Positions 8,438 to 15,876 of a stretch of 64,000 nucleotides of DNA are shown here, piece by piece. The stretch comes from Candidatus Nitrosotalea bavarica (GTDB taxonomy: Archaea; Thermoproteota; Nitrososphaeria; Nitrososphaerales; Nitrosopumilaceae). The notes under the pieces were generated by a model. It worked only from the letters and a program-made list of their open reading frames with translations, was not told where the DNA came from and searched no databases. The translations under genes were made by a program, and so were the position numbers. The stretch covers positions 1 to 64,000 of the forward strand of contig NZ_FUYK01000005.1 in NCBI RefSeq assembly GCF_900167955.1, read 5' to 3'. Position 1 is the first letter of the stretch. Each line of letters opens with the position of its first letter.

Positions 8438-8524
8438 TCATTTTTCAGCTCTTAACAAGGAATACATCAATACCCCTCCAGATATTGCAAGAGATATTAC
8501 AAATGTTATCAATATTTCATGCAT
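8438..8524 (-). CDS. kdpF: KdpF-like small membrane peptide (28 aa)
   Basis: One hydrophobic helix (I-L-I-T-F-V-I-S-L-A-I-S-G-G-V-L-M-Y) is followed by S-L-L-R-A-E-K. This resembles bacterial KdpF, a single-helix stabilising subunit ending in a similar Y-A-L-I-N-A-E stretch. The ATG lies one base after the kdpC stop (TGA-C-ATG). A strong Shine-Dalgarno sequence, gggagg, sits 8 bp upstream (cctccc at 8533-8538 on the plus strand), inside the end of kdpC. Translational coupling is therefore likely. In most operons kdpF precedes kdpA; here it comes last. The assignment rests on size, topology, tail motif and position. Confidence 0.7.
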   Translation of the reverse strand: MHEILITFVISLAISGGVLMYSLLRAEK

Positions 8525-8525
8525 G

Positions 8526-9008
8526 TCACGTTCCTCCCTTTACTAAAACTTCTTGTGCATACACTTCTGGATATTGCTTTACCAGTTCTACGTTTAGATT
8601 CAATACATTGATGTAATCTGGTGCAAAGACTAGAGCATTTGTTTCCTTATTTTTTGCAATATCAAGTTCAACTAGTGTTTTCAAAGCATTTACCGGAATT
8701 CCAGTTGCATTACTTATAACAGGTATTTGAGAAATAGCCATGTTAGGAGTAATGTCTGGATCTACACCTGATCCTGAATCAGTTGAATTTCTTGGTTGAA
8801 AGAATTTTGTAGAGTTGAAATTTTGTGCGATAAGTTCTGAGCCAACTACTTTACCGTTTAGTACAACCTGACTTCCATTTGACTGGTATGGAAGAGTAGT
8901 CTGACCTATTGCTGTAATCAACAACGGATAGGCAACCCCCGTAGTGATAATCATAAGCACGACTATTCTAATGGCGGGCGAAAATACTTTGCTCTTTATT
9001 GTTCTCAT
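8526..9008 (-). CDS. kdpC: Potassium-transporting ATPase subunit KdpC
   Basis: The 160-residue protein has one N-terminal membrane helix (I-V-V-L-M-I-I-T-T-G-V-A-Y-P-L-L) and an external domain. Family-typical features are V-V-G-S-E-L-I-A-Q-N-F, F-F-Q-P-R and G-S-G-V-D-P-D-I-T-P. KdpC is the accessory subunit of the high-affinity KdpFABC potassium pump, linking KdpA and KdpB. It is somewhat shorter than the roughly 190 residues usual in bacteria. The gene starts 8 bp after kdpB and is followed by the kdpF-like peptide. Confidence 0.95.
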   Translation of the reverse strand: MRTIKSKVFSPAIRIVVLMIITTGVAYPLLITAIGQTTLPYQSNGSQVVLNGKVVGSELIAQNFNSTKFFQPRNSTDSGSGVDPDITPNMAISQIPVISNATGIPVNALKTLVELDIAKNKETNALVFAPDYINVLNLNVELVKQYPEVYAQEVLVKGGT

Positions 9009-9016
9009 CTTCTATA

Positions 9017-11134
9017 TCATCTCATAAAGACCGACAGTAGAAGGTCAATTGCTTTTATTCCTGCAAATGGAAGTACCACTCCTCCGACTCCATACATCAT
9101 CATGTTCTTGATGAATGTCCTCTCTGGAAGTTCTGGCTTGTATTTTACACCCTTGAGCGATAACGGTATTAACATTGGAATTACTATTGCATTAAAGATC
9201 AACGTTGACAGTACTGCACTTTCAGGACTGTGAAGTTGCATTACATTAAGCACTTCCATTTTTGGATTATCCTTCATAAACATTGCAGGAAGGATTGCAA
9301 AGTATTTTGCAACATCGTTTGCAATGGAAAATGTGGTGATTGCACCACGTGTCATAAGCAACTGCTTTCCAAGCTTTATAACTTTGAGAATCTTTGAAGG
9401 GTCAGAATCCAGGTCCACCATGTTTGCAGCCTCCCGTGCAGCTGCAGTACCTCTGTTCATTGCAAGTCCGATATCAGCTTTGGCAAGTGCAGGTGCATCG
9501 TTGGTTCCATCACCAATCATGCCTACAACGTGTCCCTTTAGCTGTTCTTCCACTACTCTGTTTAGCTTGTCAGTTGGTTTGGCCTCTGCAATAATTTGAT
9601 CAATATTTGCCTCTCTTGCAATTACCTGTGCAGTAAGTAGATTGTCACCTGTGATCATAACAGTTGTTATGCCAGCGACATGGACTTCATCCAACTTTGT
9701 TCGAATGTCCTTTTTGAGAGTATCCTTAAGCGAGATCAATCCAATTATCTCGTCATTTACTGCAACTGCAAGCGGTGTTCCACCACTCTTTGACACCTCT
9801 TGAGCCTTCCAACGTAATTCTGGCTCGTTTACATTTGTGGCAATCTTTAGAATTGCCTCAACTGATCCTTTTAGGATCTTCACTGGCGTATTGGATTCTT
9901 CTAGTTCTTCCACCTTGGCAGAAACCCTAGTACGTGGTAATGTTGATTTTAGAGTTTGATCCTGTGTAGTGGATAATTTTTTCTTTGGTGAAAATTCTAT
10001 GCCACTAAAACGTGTTTCTGAACTAAACTCGACAGGCTTTCCTGTCATAATCTCCATCATAAATGGCGGTTCGATTTTCTTCTCATTTGCAAGTTCAATG
10101 ATTGATGTTCCTTCATGCGTGTGATCACTAAAAGATGCGGCATAAGCAGCTTGTGCAATATCTTCGTCTGTAAATTTTTCCATCGGAACAAATGCAATTG
10201 CACGTCTTGCACCTTCAGTGATAGTTCCAGTTTTATCCAAGATGAGTATATCACAATCACCTGCTGCCTCTACTCCCTTTCCAGATTTTACTATGATGTT
10301 GTCTCTTGCCAGTCTGTTAATTCCAGCAACTCCTATGGCAGGCAATAATGCTCCAATGGTGGTGGGCATCAAAGCCACTAGTAATGCAACAAGTATCGAA
10401 ATATCCATGTGATATCCAAGATAGTATCCAAAGAACAGCATAGTTCCAACTACGATTATGAAAATTAGTGATAACCCTGCAAGCAGTATGGTAAGAGCAA
10501 TTTCATTTTTGGTCTTTGGCCTTTTTGCACTTTCAATTAATCCTACCATCTCATCAAGGAAGCTCTTACCAGCTTCCGAGGTTATCTCAATTATGATACT
10601 GTCGTTTGCCACCTTGGTTCCTCCTAGCACTGGATTGTCCTTTTCTTTGAAGGCAGGGTTTGACTCTCCAGTCATCATAGATTCATCTATGAACGCTCTT
10701 CCTTGATGTACGATACCGTCCCTTGGAATTATCTCTCCTGCATAAACTCTAACTCTGTCTCCCACCTTGAGATTGGCGGAATTTACCAGAACCTCTTTGC
10801 CGTCTACTAGTTTTTTGGCCAAAACTTCCTTCTCCAAATTTCTAAGAGAATCAACCTTTGCTCTTGCTTGGGACTCTGATAAAGATTCAGAGAATGTTGC
10901 AAACCAAACTGTAACAATTAGAATTATGGCAGATTCAATATAGAATATACGGTTTTCATTTACAAATTCTAATGACATGTTTGGCAACAAACCTATTGCA
11001 AGTAGCAAAAAGAATCCAACTTCAACAGTAAACATTACAGGACTTTTTTTGGCAAGATAAAGTGGACTAAGCTTTGTTACAGAGTCCCCGAGCATCCTTT
11101 TGTCAAATATTGCTTGTTTTAATTTTGTCGCCAT
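9017..11134 (-). CDS. kdpB: Potassium-transporting ATPase ATP-binding subunit KdpB
   Basis: This P-type ATPase of 705 residues has every catalytic motif: T-G-E-S at 155-158 (actuator), D300-K-T-G-T (phosphorylation site), M-I-T-G-D-N and G-D-G-T-N-D-A-P-A-L (hinge). L-M-P-T-T-I-G-A-L in helix 4 is KdpB-specific. It powers K+ import through KdpA at the cytoplasmic membrane. The gene lies 12 bp downstream of kdpA and 8 bp upstream of kdpC. An extra stretch rich in Lys, Ser and Thr in the nucleotide-binding domain (around residues 375-415) is longer than I would expect for the family. Confidence 0.98.
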   Translation of the reverse strand: MATKLKQAIFDKRMLGDSVTKLSPLYLAKKSPVMFTVEVGFFLLLAIGLLPNMSLEFVNENRIFYIESAIILIVTVWFATFSESLSESQARAKVDSLRNLEKEVLAKKLVDGKEVLVNSANLKVGDRVRVYAGEIIPRDGIVHQGRAFIDESMMTGESNPAFKEKDNPVLGGTKVANDSIIIEITSEAGKSFLDEMVGLIESAKRPKTKNEIALTILLAGLSLIFIIVVGTMLFFGYYLGYHMDISILVALLVALMPTTIGALLPAIGVAGINRLARDNIIVKSGKGVEAAGDCDILILDKTGTITEGARRAIAFVPMEKFTDEDIAQAAYAASFSDHTHEGTSIIELANEKKIEPPFMMEIMTGKPVEFSSETRFSGIEFSPKKKLSTTQDQTLKSTLPRTRVSAKVEELEESNTPVKILKGSVEAILKIATNVNEPELRWKAQEVSKSGGTPLAVAVNDEIIGLISLKDTLKKDIRTKLDEVHVAGITTVMITGDNLLTAQVIAREANIDQIIAEAKPTDKLNRVVEEQLKGHVVGMIGDGTNDAPALAKADIGLAMNRGTAAAREAANMVDLDSDPSKILKVIKLGKQLLMTRGAITTFSIANDVAKYFAILPAMFMKDNPKMEVLNVMQLHSPESAVLSTLIFNAIVIPMLIPLSLKGVKYKPELPERTFIKNMMMYGVGGVVLPFAGIKAIDLLLSVFMR

Positions 11135-11146
11135 TATTCCATCACA

Positions 11147-12754
11147 CTACATTGAAAACGGTCCCATTATCAAGAACGGAAAGAAGGTAAGTACTGTTAA
11201 AACGAATACCATTATAGATAATACCCCAACAAAGAGAAAGCCTGAAGTTTTTATTGGTTCGACAACTTCTTTTCTATCCCTTAGGGTAAACGATCCTGCA
11301 ATTGCCAACATCAATACAAATGGGGCATAGCGTCCAAGTAACATGACCGCCATTGTAGACCAATTCCAAAATGGTGTGTTTGCAGATGTGCCAAGATAAT
11401 CTGATCCATTGTTTGCAGCAGCTGAACTATACTCGTACAAAACTTGTGTAAATGTTGCAGGAGTTGTTTGTTCTCCTAGAATACTTTGTGCACTCTCAGT
11501 AGTATACGCCAATACTGATGGAACCAATATCAATGCAGGGTGAATCAGAAATACAAATGCGGCAAGTTTGACATCTCTGGGGCTTATCTTCATGCTCATA
11601 AATTCTGGAGTCTTTCCTACCATTAGTCCAACCAAAAAGAGCGTAAGTATTACAAAGATGATCATCATCATCATTCCTGCACCGTCTGCTCCAGGGATAG
11701 CTTGTACAAACATGCCAAGAAAGAGTCCAATTACTGCATTTGGCGACATTCCCGTAAGAGATGCATTTGCAGAACCAGTGTTTGTTGCTATTGACGATTC
11801 CTGGAAGAGCGCACTTCCAAAACTCCCAAATCGTGTCTCAAGACCTGTCGGGCCGCTCTGTTCTGAGAATCCAAGAGCAAGCATCACACCAAATCCAATC
11901 AGCATGGCAGCAAGTATGGAAATTCCCCTTCCTTTTCCCAATAGATGACCATATGCTACGGGAAATGACAATGGTATTACAAGCATAAGGATACACTCAA
12001 AGACATTTGAGACACCAGTCGGATTTTCAAACGGATGAGCAGAGTTTGCACCGAAAAACCCGCCTCCATTACTTCCAAGATCCTTTATCGACTCAAGTGA
12101 TGCAACTGGCCCAATTGTAATTGTTTGATTTCCACCTTGGAGTGTGCCTACGGTGATTGTTGGATCCAACGTCTGGGGAGCCCCAAGGAAAAGTAATAAC
12201 AAGGCAGAGAAAAATGCAATTGGCAGTAAAAGTGTTAAAATTATTCTAGTAAAATCAACATAAAAGTTTCCTAATCCGAATTCTTTTCTGATAAAACCTC
12301 GGATAAATGCAAATGCTGCAGCCATTCCAGATGCAGGTGCTACAAACATTAGAAAGGTTAATCCAACCATCTGTGAAAAAATCGATAGTTGTTGATCGCC
12401 AGCATAGTGTTGAAGGTTAGTGTTTGTAACAAACGATGCAGCGGTATTAAATGCAAGATCAAGTGATAACCCAGGCTTTGGCGAGAGTGGTAGATTGTTC
12501 TGATATATGAGTACTGCTAACAGAAAACCAGCTGCTATGGCATTAGTCACTATTAGTGCCAGAGTATATTGTTTCCATGTCATCTGTTCATACTTGTCTA
12601 CACCAATTATCTTGTAGAAACCGTTCTCTACTCTGCCCAATGTTTTTTCTAACGGTCTTTTTTCATAAATAATCATTCTTGCAATGTATCGGCCAAAAAC
12701 TACAGCCAATCCAAGAGAACCTACCAGTACAACTAGAAGTATTACAATGTCCAC
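11147..12754 (-). CDS. kdpA: Potassium-transporting ATPase channel subunit KdpA
   Basis: The 535-residue polytopic protein carries the four KdpA pore segments: S-F-V-T-N-T-N-L-Q-H-Y; G-S-N-G-G-G-F-F-G-A-N-S-A-H-P-F; N-T-G-S-A-N-A-S-L-T-G; and A-A-A-N-N-G-S-D-Y. It forms the K+ entry pathway of the Kdp pump. The start is a GTG preceded by ggtga at a 6-bp spacing (tcacc at 12761-12765 on the plus strand). This is the first gene of the operon, divergent from an Lrp-type regulator across a 183-bp gap. No kdpD or kdpE is present nearby. Confidence 0.98.
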   Translation of the reverse strand: MDIVILLVVLVGSLGLAVVFGRYIARMIIYEKRPLEKTLGRVENGFYKIIGVDKYEQMTWKQYTLALIVTNAIAAGFLLAVLIYQNNLPLSPKPGLSLDLAFNTAASFVTNTNLQHYAGDQQLSIFSQMVGLTFLMFVAPASGMAAAFAFIRGFIRKEFGLGNFYVDFTRIILTLLLPIAFFSALLLLFLGAPQTLDPTITVGTLQGGNQTITIGPVASLESIKDLGSNGGGFFGANSAHPFENPTGVSNVFECILMLVIPLSFPVAYGHLLGKGRGISILAAMLIGFGVMLALGFSEQSGPTGLETRFGSFGSALFQESSIATNTGSANASLTGMSPNAVIGLFLGMFVQAIPGADGAGMMMMIIFVILTLFLVGLMVGKTPEFMSMKISPRDVKLAAFVFLIHPALILVPSVLAYTTESAQSILGEQTTPATFTQVLYEYSSAAANNGSDYLGTSANTPFWNWSTMAVMLLGRYAPFVLMLAIAGSFTLRDRKEVVEPIKTSGFLFVGVLSIMVFVLTVLTFFPFLIMGPFSM

Positions 12755-12899
12755 ATAAGGTCACCTAGGTTCTTTCTTTACAATGTAGATACTGATTCCA
12801 TATTGGACGTGTTTTTGACAACACTTGCAGTTCTACATTTGTATCCATCTGAAATCAGCTATTCACCAAGATACATGAATATAGAGATTTCCGTAATTC

Positions 12900-12937
12900 A
12901 ATAACATTATTAATCCATTATTACGTTATTAAATAAC
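12900..12937. promoter_or_regulatory. AT-rich inverted repeat upstream of the Lrp-type gene next to kdpA
   Basis: aataac (12900-12905) is mirrored by gttatt (12925-12930), with a third aataac at 12932-12937 touching the ATG at 12938. Several attatta/taataat units lie between the arms. The position over the start of the regulator gene suits an Lrp-type autoregulatory operator, with possible action on the divergent kdp promoter. Confidence 0.4.
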
Positions 12938-13453
12938 ATGTCACAGATAATTAGAGAACCACCCTTTGTACCTGATGAGTTAGATCTACTGATACTAGAA
13001 CACATGTCAGATGATGCAAATGTCCAGTTCAAACATCTGTCCGAATCATTGAAAGTTGATCAACGTACAATTGCAAAACGCGTAAACAAAATGAAAGAAC
13101 ACGGTGTTCTAAAAAATACAATAGAAATAAGATGGTCACGAATTGGCGTGGGAATTGCAGCCTATGTGGGTGCAGAAACAGGTCTTGGAGAAAAAGATTT
13201 AGTTAAATTACGCGAATTTATTCGTAAAGAACCACGTGTGATAGAAGCATATTCCACAATAGGAAGTCAGGAATATTTTATTAAAATTTTGGAAACTGAT
13301 TTACAGAGTTTAAGGGAAGAGGTTTTGATGCCGTTGGAACCAATCACTTCAAAGCTTACTAGTTCCATCATATCATCCAAAGTAAAGCAGAAAGACGATG
13401 TCTCACTTCTCCGTTTTCTCAGACAACGATGGTTTTCACATAAAAAAAAGTAA
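12938..13453 (+). CDS. Lrp/AsnC-type regulator adjacent to the kdp operon
   Basis: An AsnC-type HTH spans residues 14-65 (D-E-L-D-L-L-I-L-E-H-M-S-D-D-A ... D-Q-R-T-I-A-K-R-V-N-K-M-K-E-H-G-V-L). It is followed by a RAM-like region (V-G-I-A-A-Y-V-G-A-E-T-G-L-G-E ... V-I-E-A-Y-S-T-I-G-S-Q-E-Y-F-I-K-I-L-E-T-D) and a basic C-terminal tail. The gene diverges from kdpA. With KdpD and KdpE absent, this is the best local candidate for controlling potassium uptake. The leader is very short, with the ATG directly after an AT-rich inverted repeat. Confidence 0.88.
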   Translation: MSQIIREPPFVPDELDLLILEHMSDDANVQFKHLSESLKVDQRTIAKRVNKMKEHGVLKNTIEIRWSRIGVGIAAYVGAETGLGEKDLVKLREFIRKEPRVIEAYSTIGSQEYFIKILETDLQSLREEVLMPLEPITSKLTSSIISSKVKQKDDVSLLRFLRQRWFSHKKK

Positions 13454-13517
13454 GGCGTCATAATAATTCTGGTCGAGTATGAAACTTTTATGAATATCTT
13501 TGATTGGCATTATAATT

Positions 13518-13575
13518 AGTTGAAAACCAGCTAAAAAGGTGCGAGTCATGTAAGACTCGATAAAACAGTTTGAAC
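13518..13575. repeat. Hairpin repeat, copy B
   Basis: The core cgagtcatgtaagactcg (13542-13559) is a perfect 6-bp inverted repeat around atgtaa. The flanks agttgaaaacc and tttgaac match copy A at 5284-5340. It lies 50 bp before the carbonic anhydrase start. Confidence 0.6.
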
Positions 13576-13624
13576 GAGTTCGAAGTAAAATGGTTATAAC
13601 TTATTAGTCATTGATAAATAAGTA

Positions 13625-14470
13625 GTGAATAAATATTTTCTAGTTTTAATTTTCATAGCAGTCGCAATTTCAGCATTTGTGATTGGTCAAAGTGTTGGTA
13701 TATCCATGGCTTCTCCATCCAGTGCAATTTCAAACACCATACAATGGCCAAATATTCACCAAAATGTAGCGACGGATTTCAATCCCCAAATAAAATCACC
13801 ACAAATTGAAGATAGTTCTTTTATCAGCCCCTTTGCTGTTGTTATTGGAGATTGTCATATTGGAAAGATGGTATTCATGGCTCCAACGTCTGTTTGTAGA
13901 GCCGATGAAGGTACTCCAATTTACATCTCTGATTATTCTAATATTCAAGAAGGTGTAGTATTACATGCACTAGAGACTACATTGGATGGAAACAACATAG
14001 ACGGAAGAAGATTCTCTCAGGATGGAGACAGGCTACTTGCAAATGATTCTAGATTTGATCAAGGTTATGCCGTATTTATCGGTAGTAGTGTAAGTCTTGC
14101 ACATGATTCAATGGTGCATGGACCTGCTTGGATTGGGAATAATACTTTTGTTGGCATGAAGAGTCTTGTCTTTAATGCCAAAGTTGGAAGTAATGTGGCA
14201 ATTGGTGTTTTTAGCCTTGTAACAAATGGAGTGGTGATACCAGACAACAAATTTGTTCCGCCAGGAAGTCAAATTCTTACCCAGGCAGAAGCTGACGCTT
14301 TACCTTCTCGCATAGGAAGTGGAGCATATGAAAATATCAACAAAGGTGTTCTACATGTCAACAAGGATCTTGCAGATGCCTATAACAGCAACGACCTTGG
14401 AAAAATAAAGTATTACAGAGAAGCATTGATGGAGGAGGAAGGTATGGCTGCTACACAACCTTCGCCATAA
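13625..14470 (+). CDS. Exported gamma-class carbonic anhydrase (Cam type)
   Basis: The 281-residue protein opens with a signal segment (F-L-V-L-I-F-I-A-V-A-I-S-A-F-V-I-G), then a left-handed beta-helix with hexapeptide turns. H114, H160 and H165 match the three zinc ligands of Methanosarcina Cam (H81, H117, H122) in spacing. R92, D94, E95, Q108 and E117 match its R59, D61, E62, Q75 and E84. The catalytic Cam set, including the acidic proton shuttle region, is therefore intact. It should interconvert CO2 and bicarbonate outside the cytoplasm, supplying inorganic carbon for autotrophy. The start is GTG. Hairpin repeats lie on both sides of the gene. Confidence 0.95.
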   Translation: MNKYFLVLIFIAVAISAFVIGQSVGISMASPSSAISNTIQWPNIHQNVATDFNPQIKSPQIEDSSFISPFAVVIGDCHIGKMVFMAPTSVCRADEGTPIYISDYSNIQEGVVLHALETTLDGNNIDGRRFSQDGDRLLANDSRFDQGYAVFIGSSVSLAHDSMVHGPAWIGNNTFVGMKSLVFNAKVGSNVAIGVFSLVTNGVVIPDNKFVPPGSQILTQAEADALPSRIGSGAYENINKGVLHVNKDLADAYNSNDLGKIKYYREALMEEEGMAATQPSP

Positions 14471-14534
14471 ATTTTTGTGTAATTTATTCACAAGAGAAAA
14501 GTTAAGTTGTGACTTTTTCATTTTTACATGGTCT

Positions 14535-14550
14535 TAGTCCTGTAAGGCTC
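14535..14550. repeat. Hairpin repeat core, copy C
   Basis: tagtcctgtaaggctc keeps the agtc/ggct pairing (with one G-T pair) around ctgtaa and resembles copies A and B, but the longer flanks are not conserved. It lies 64 bp past the carbonic anhydrase stop. Confidence 0.4.
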
Positions 14551-14659
14551 GTTATTATTTTGGTGTTATATGGTACCACTTTCTAATAAAGAACTTATTT
14601 TTGAATACTGTTACCTCTTCGGTAGTTGTTATCGCTGTTACCCGTCGGTTGGTAGAAAT

Positions 14660-14794
14660 TTATGAATGGCGAGTTTTTTTCTTCTTTTTATTTTTATTAG
14701 ATTGGTAGGCAAAGAAACCAAGCATTATACCAATAATAATAGTCGCTATAACTATCCCCATTAAAATTGATGGACTGACATGAGAAGCATCCAT
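14660..14794 (-). CDS. Single-helix membrane micro-protein (44 aa)
   Basis: The minus strand encodes a short external N-terminus (M-D-A-S-H-V-S-P-S), one strong transmembrane helix (I-L-M-G-I-V-I-A-T-I-I-I-G-I-M-L-G-F-F-A), then a very basic tail with Lys runs (K-N-K-K-K-K-K-T-R-H-S). The charge pattern predicts the tail inside the cell. A taattaa stretch about 30 bp upstream could be its TATA box. I do not recognise a family. Clean topology and a non-random composition argue that it is real. Confidence 0.6.
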   Translation of the reverse strand: MDASHVSPSILMGIVIATIIIGIMLGFFAYQSNKNKKKKKTRHS

Positions 14795-14903
14795 AGAAAT
14801 CAGGTATTGAAACCAAGTTAATTAAGATTCTAATTTTTATGAAATACTAAGAAATTCGTAATCTCTTGCCTTTCTTGCATCATTTTCTATCATGATCTTT
14901 CTT

Positions 14904-15049
14904 TCAACGGGTTATGTCTAGTGCTACTGCGTGAACCCATGTATCCCGGTAATCACATATTGCCCTGTGGACCTTACCGTTAGCAGCATCGGACTGACCA
15001 TTTGTATCAAAAATTAGTTCACATGAAATATGATACGTCTCACACCAGG
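14904..15049 (-). other. Start-less open stretch in the gap before the ZIP gene end
   Basis: A minus-strand frame is open for about 47 codons between two stops and reads like protein (C-E-L-I-F-D-T-N-G-Q-S-D-A-A-N-G-K ... W-V-H-A-V-A-L-D-I-T-R), but has no ATG, GTG or TTG. It may be the remnant of a lost gene or chance. Nothing else is seen in 14795-15039. Confidence 0.2.
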
Positions 15050-15876
15050 TTTACAAGCCAGCCAACTGCAAAGCCAACAAAAATTCCCATATAGATGGCT
15101 CGTTGAGTCAAGACAGATACTAGAGTATTACCGTGTTTTTCTTTTGAGTCACGTGGCACTTCAACAATAATCTGTGATGGGGCAACAGATGGTTCTCTGA
15201 AAAGTATTCTGAACATTGGAAGTATTACATATAGTATAGTACCTATTGCTATGCCATTAAATGCCAAATCAAGAACATTTGAATTGTAAACGTATCCAAT
15301 GCCGCCACCAAGTATTGTTGGAAGACCTCCTACTAGGAACATCAATGATAATATGCCCAGTTTCTTGTCCAATTTACCCGCCATTGGTGCAGCTATTGGA
15401 AAGCCTTCCGTTAAATTCTGAATTGTAAAACCAGCTAGTATTACAAACGTCTCACCTGCAAGTCCATACTTTACGCTTGCAGATCCGTAGACTAATCCTT
15501 CAGTTAAATTCTGGAACCCCATAGCAATGGCAATTATCAGAGCCAGTTTGATAGGCGACAACCCATTCTTTGATCTGTGTTCAAAAAAATACAAAATAAG
15601 AAATCCTCCAGCTACAGCCGAGCCAAATATTCCATCAAAAAATGCCGATGTGCCATATCCTTGTAAAGAACCATCATTTAACATCGGGGCTACATCAGAA
15701 TAGATATCGGCCATTAGAAAGACAAGAATGCCAACTGCAACAGCATTGAAAAACTTGATTTTTCTATCACCCAGTTTCTTGCGGAGAACAAGTGGTAGTG
15801 ACAAAAAGGTGGAAAGACCCATCACTGCACAGAGTGTTATTGTCAGTATGAAATTAACCAATTCATTGTCCTCCAT
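15040..15876 (-). CDS. ZIP-family metal transporter with atypical Q-N-L-T-E-G motifs
   Basis: The protein has about eight membrane helices. The two metal-binding helices of ZIP carriers are recognisable as M-G-F-Q-N-L-T-E-G-L and F-T-I-Q-N-L-T-E-G-F, where most ZIPs have H-N-x-P-E-G and H-E-x-P-E. Both His positions are Gln here. It probably moves divalent metal ions across the membrane, but altered ligands could change specificity. I chose the methionine of M-E-D-N-E-L-V, giving a 14-bp overlap with the upstream gene's end; the frame is open to 15912. It is likely co-expressed with the pentapeptide-repeat gene. Confidence 0.85.
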   Translation of the reverse strand: MEDNELVNFILTITLCAVMGLSTFLSLPLVLRKKLGDRKIKFFNAVAVGILVFLMADIYSDVAPMLNDGSLQGYGTSAFFDGIFGSAVAGGFLILYFFEHRSKNGLSPIKLALIIAIAMGFQNLTEGLVYGSASVKYGLAGETFVILAGFTIQNLTEGFPIAAPMAGKLDKKLGILSLMFLVGGLPTILGGGIGYVYNSNVLDLAFNGIAIGTILYVILPMFRILFREPSVAPSQIIVEVPRDSKEKHGNTLVSVLTQRAIYMGIFVGFAVGWLVNLV

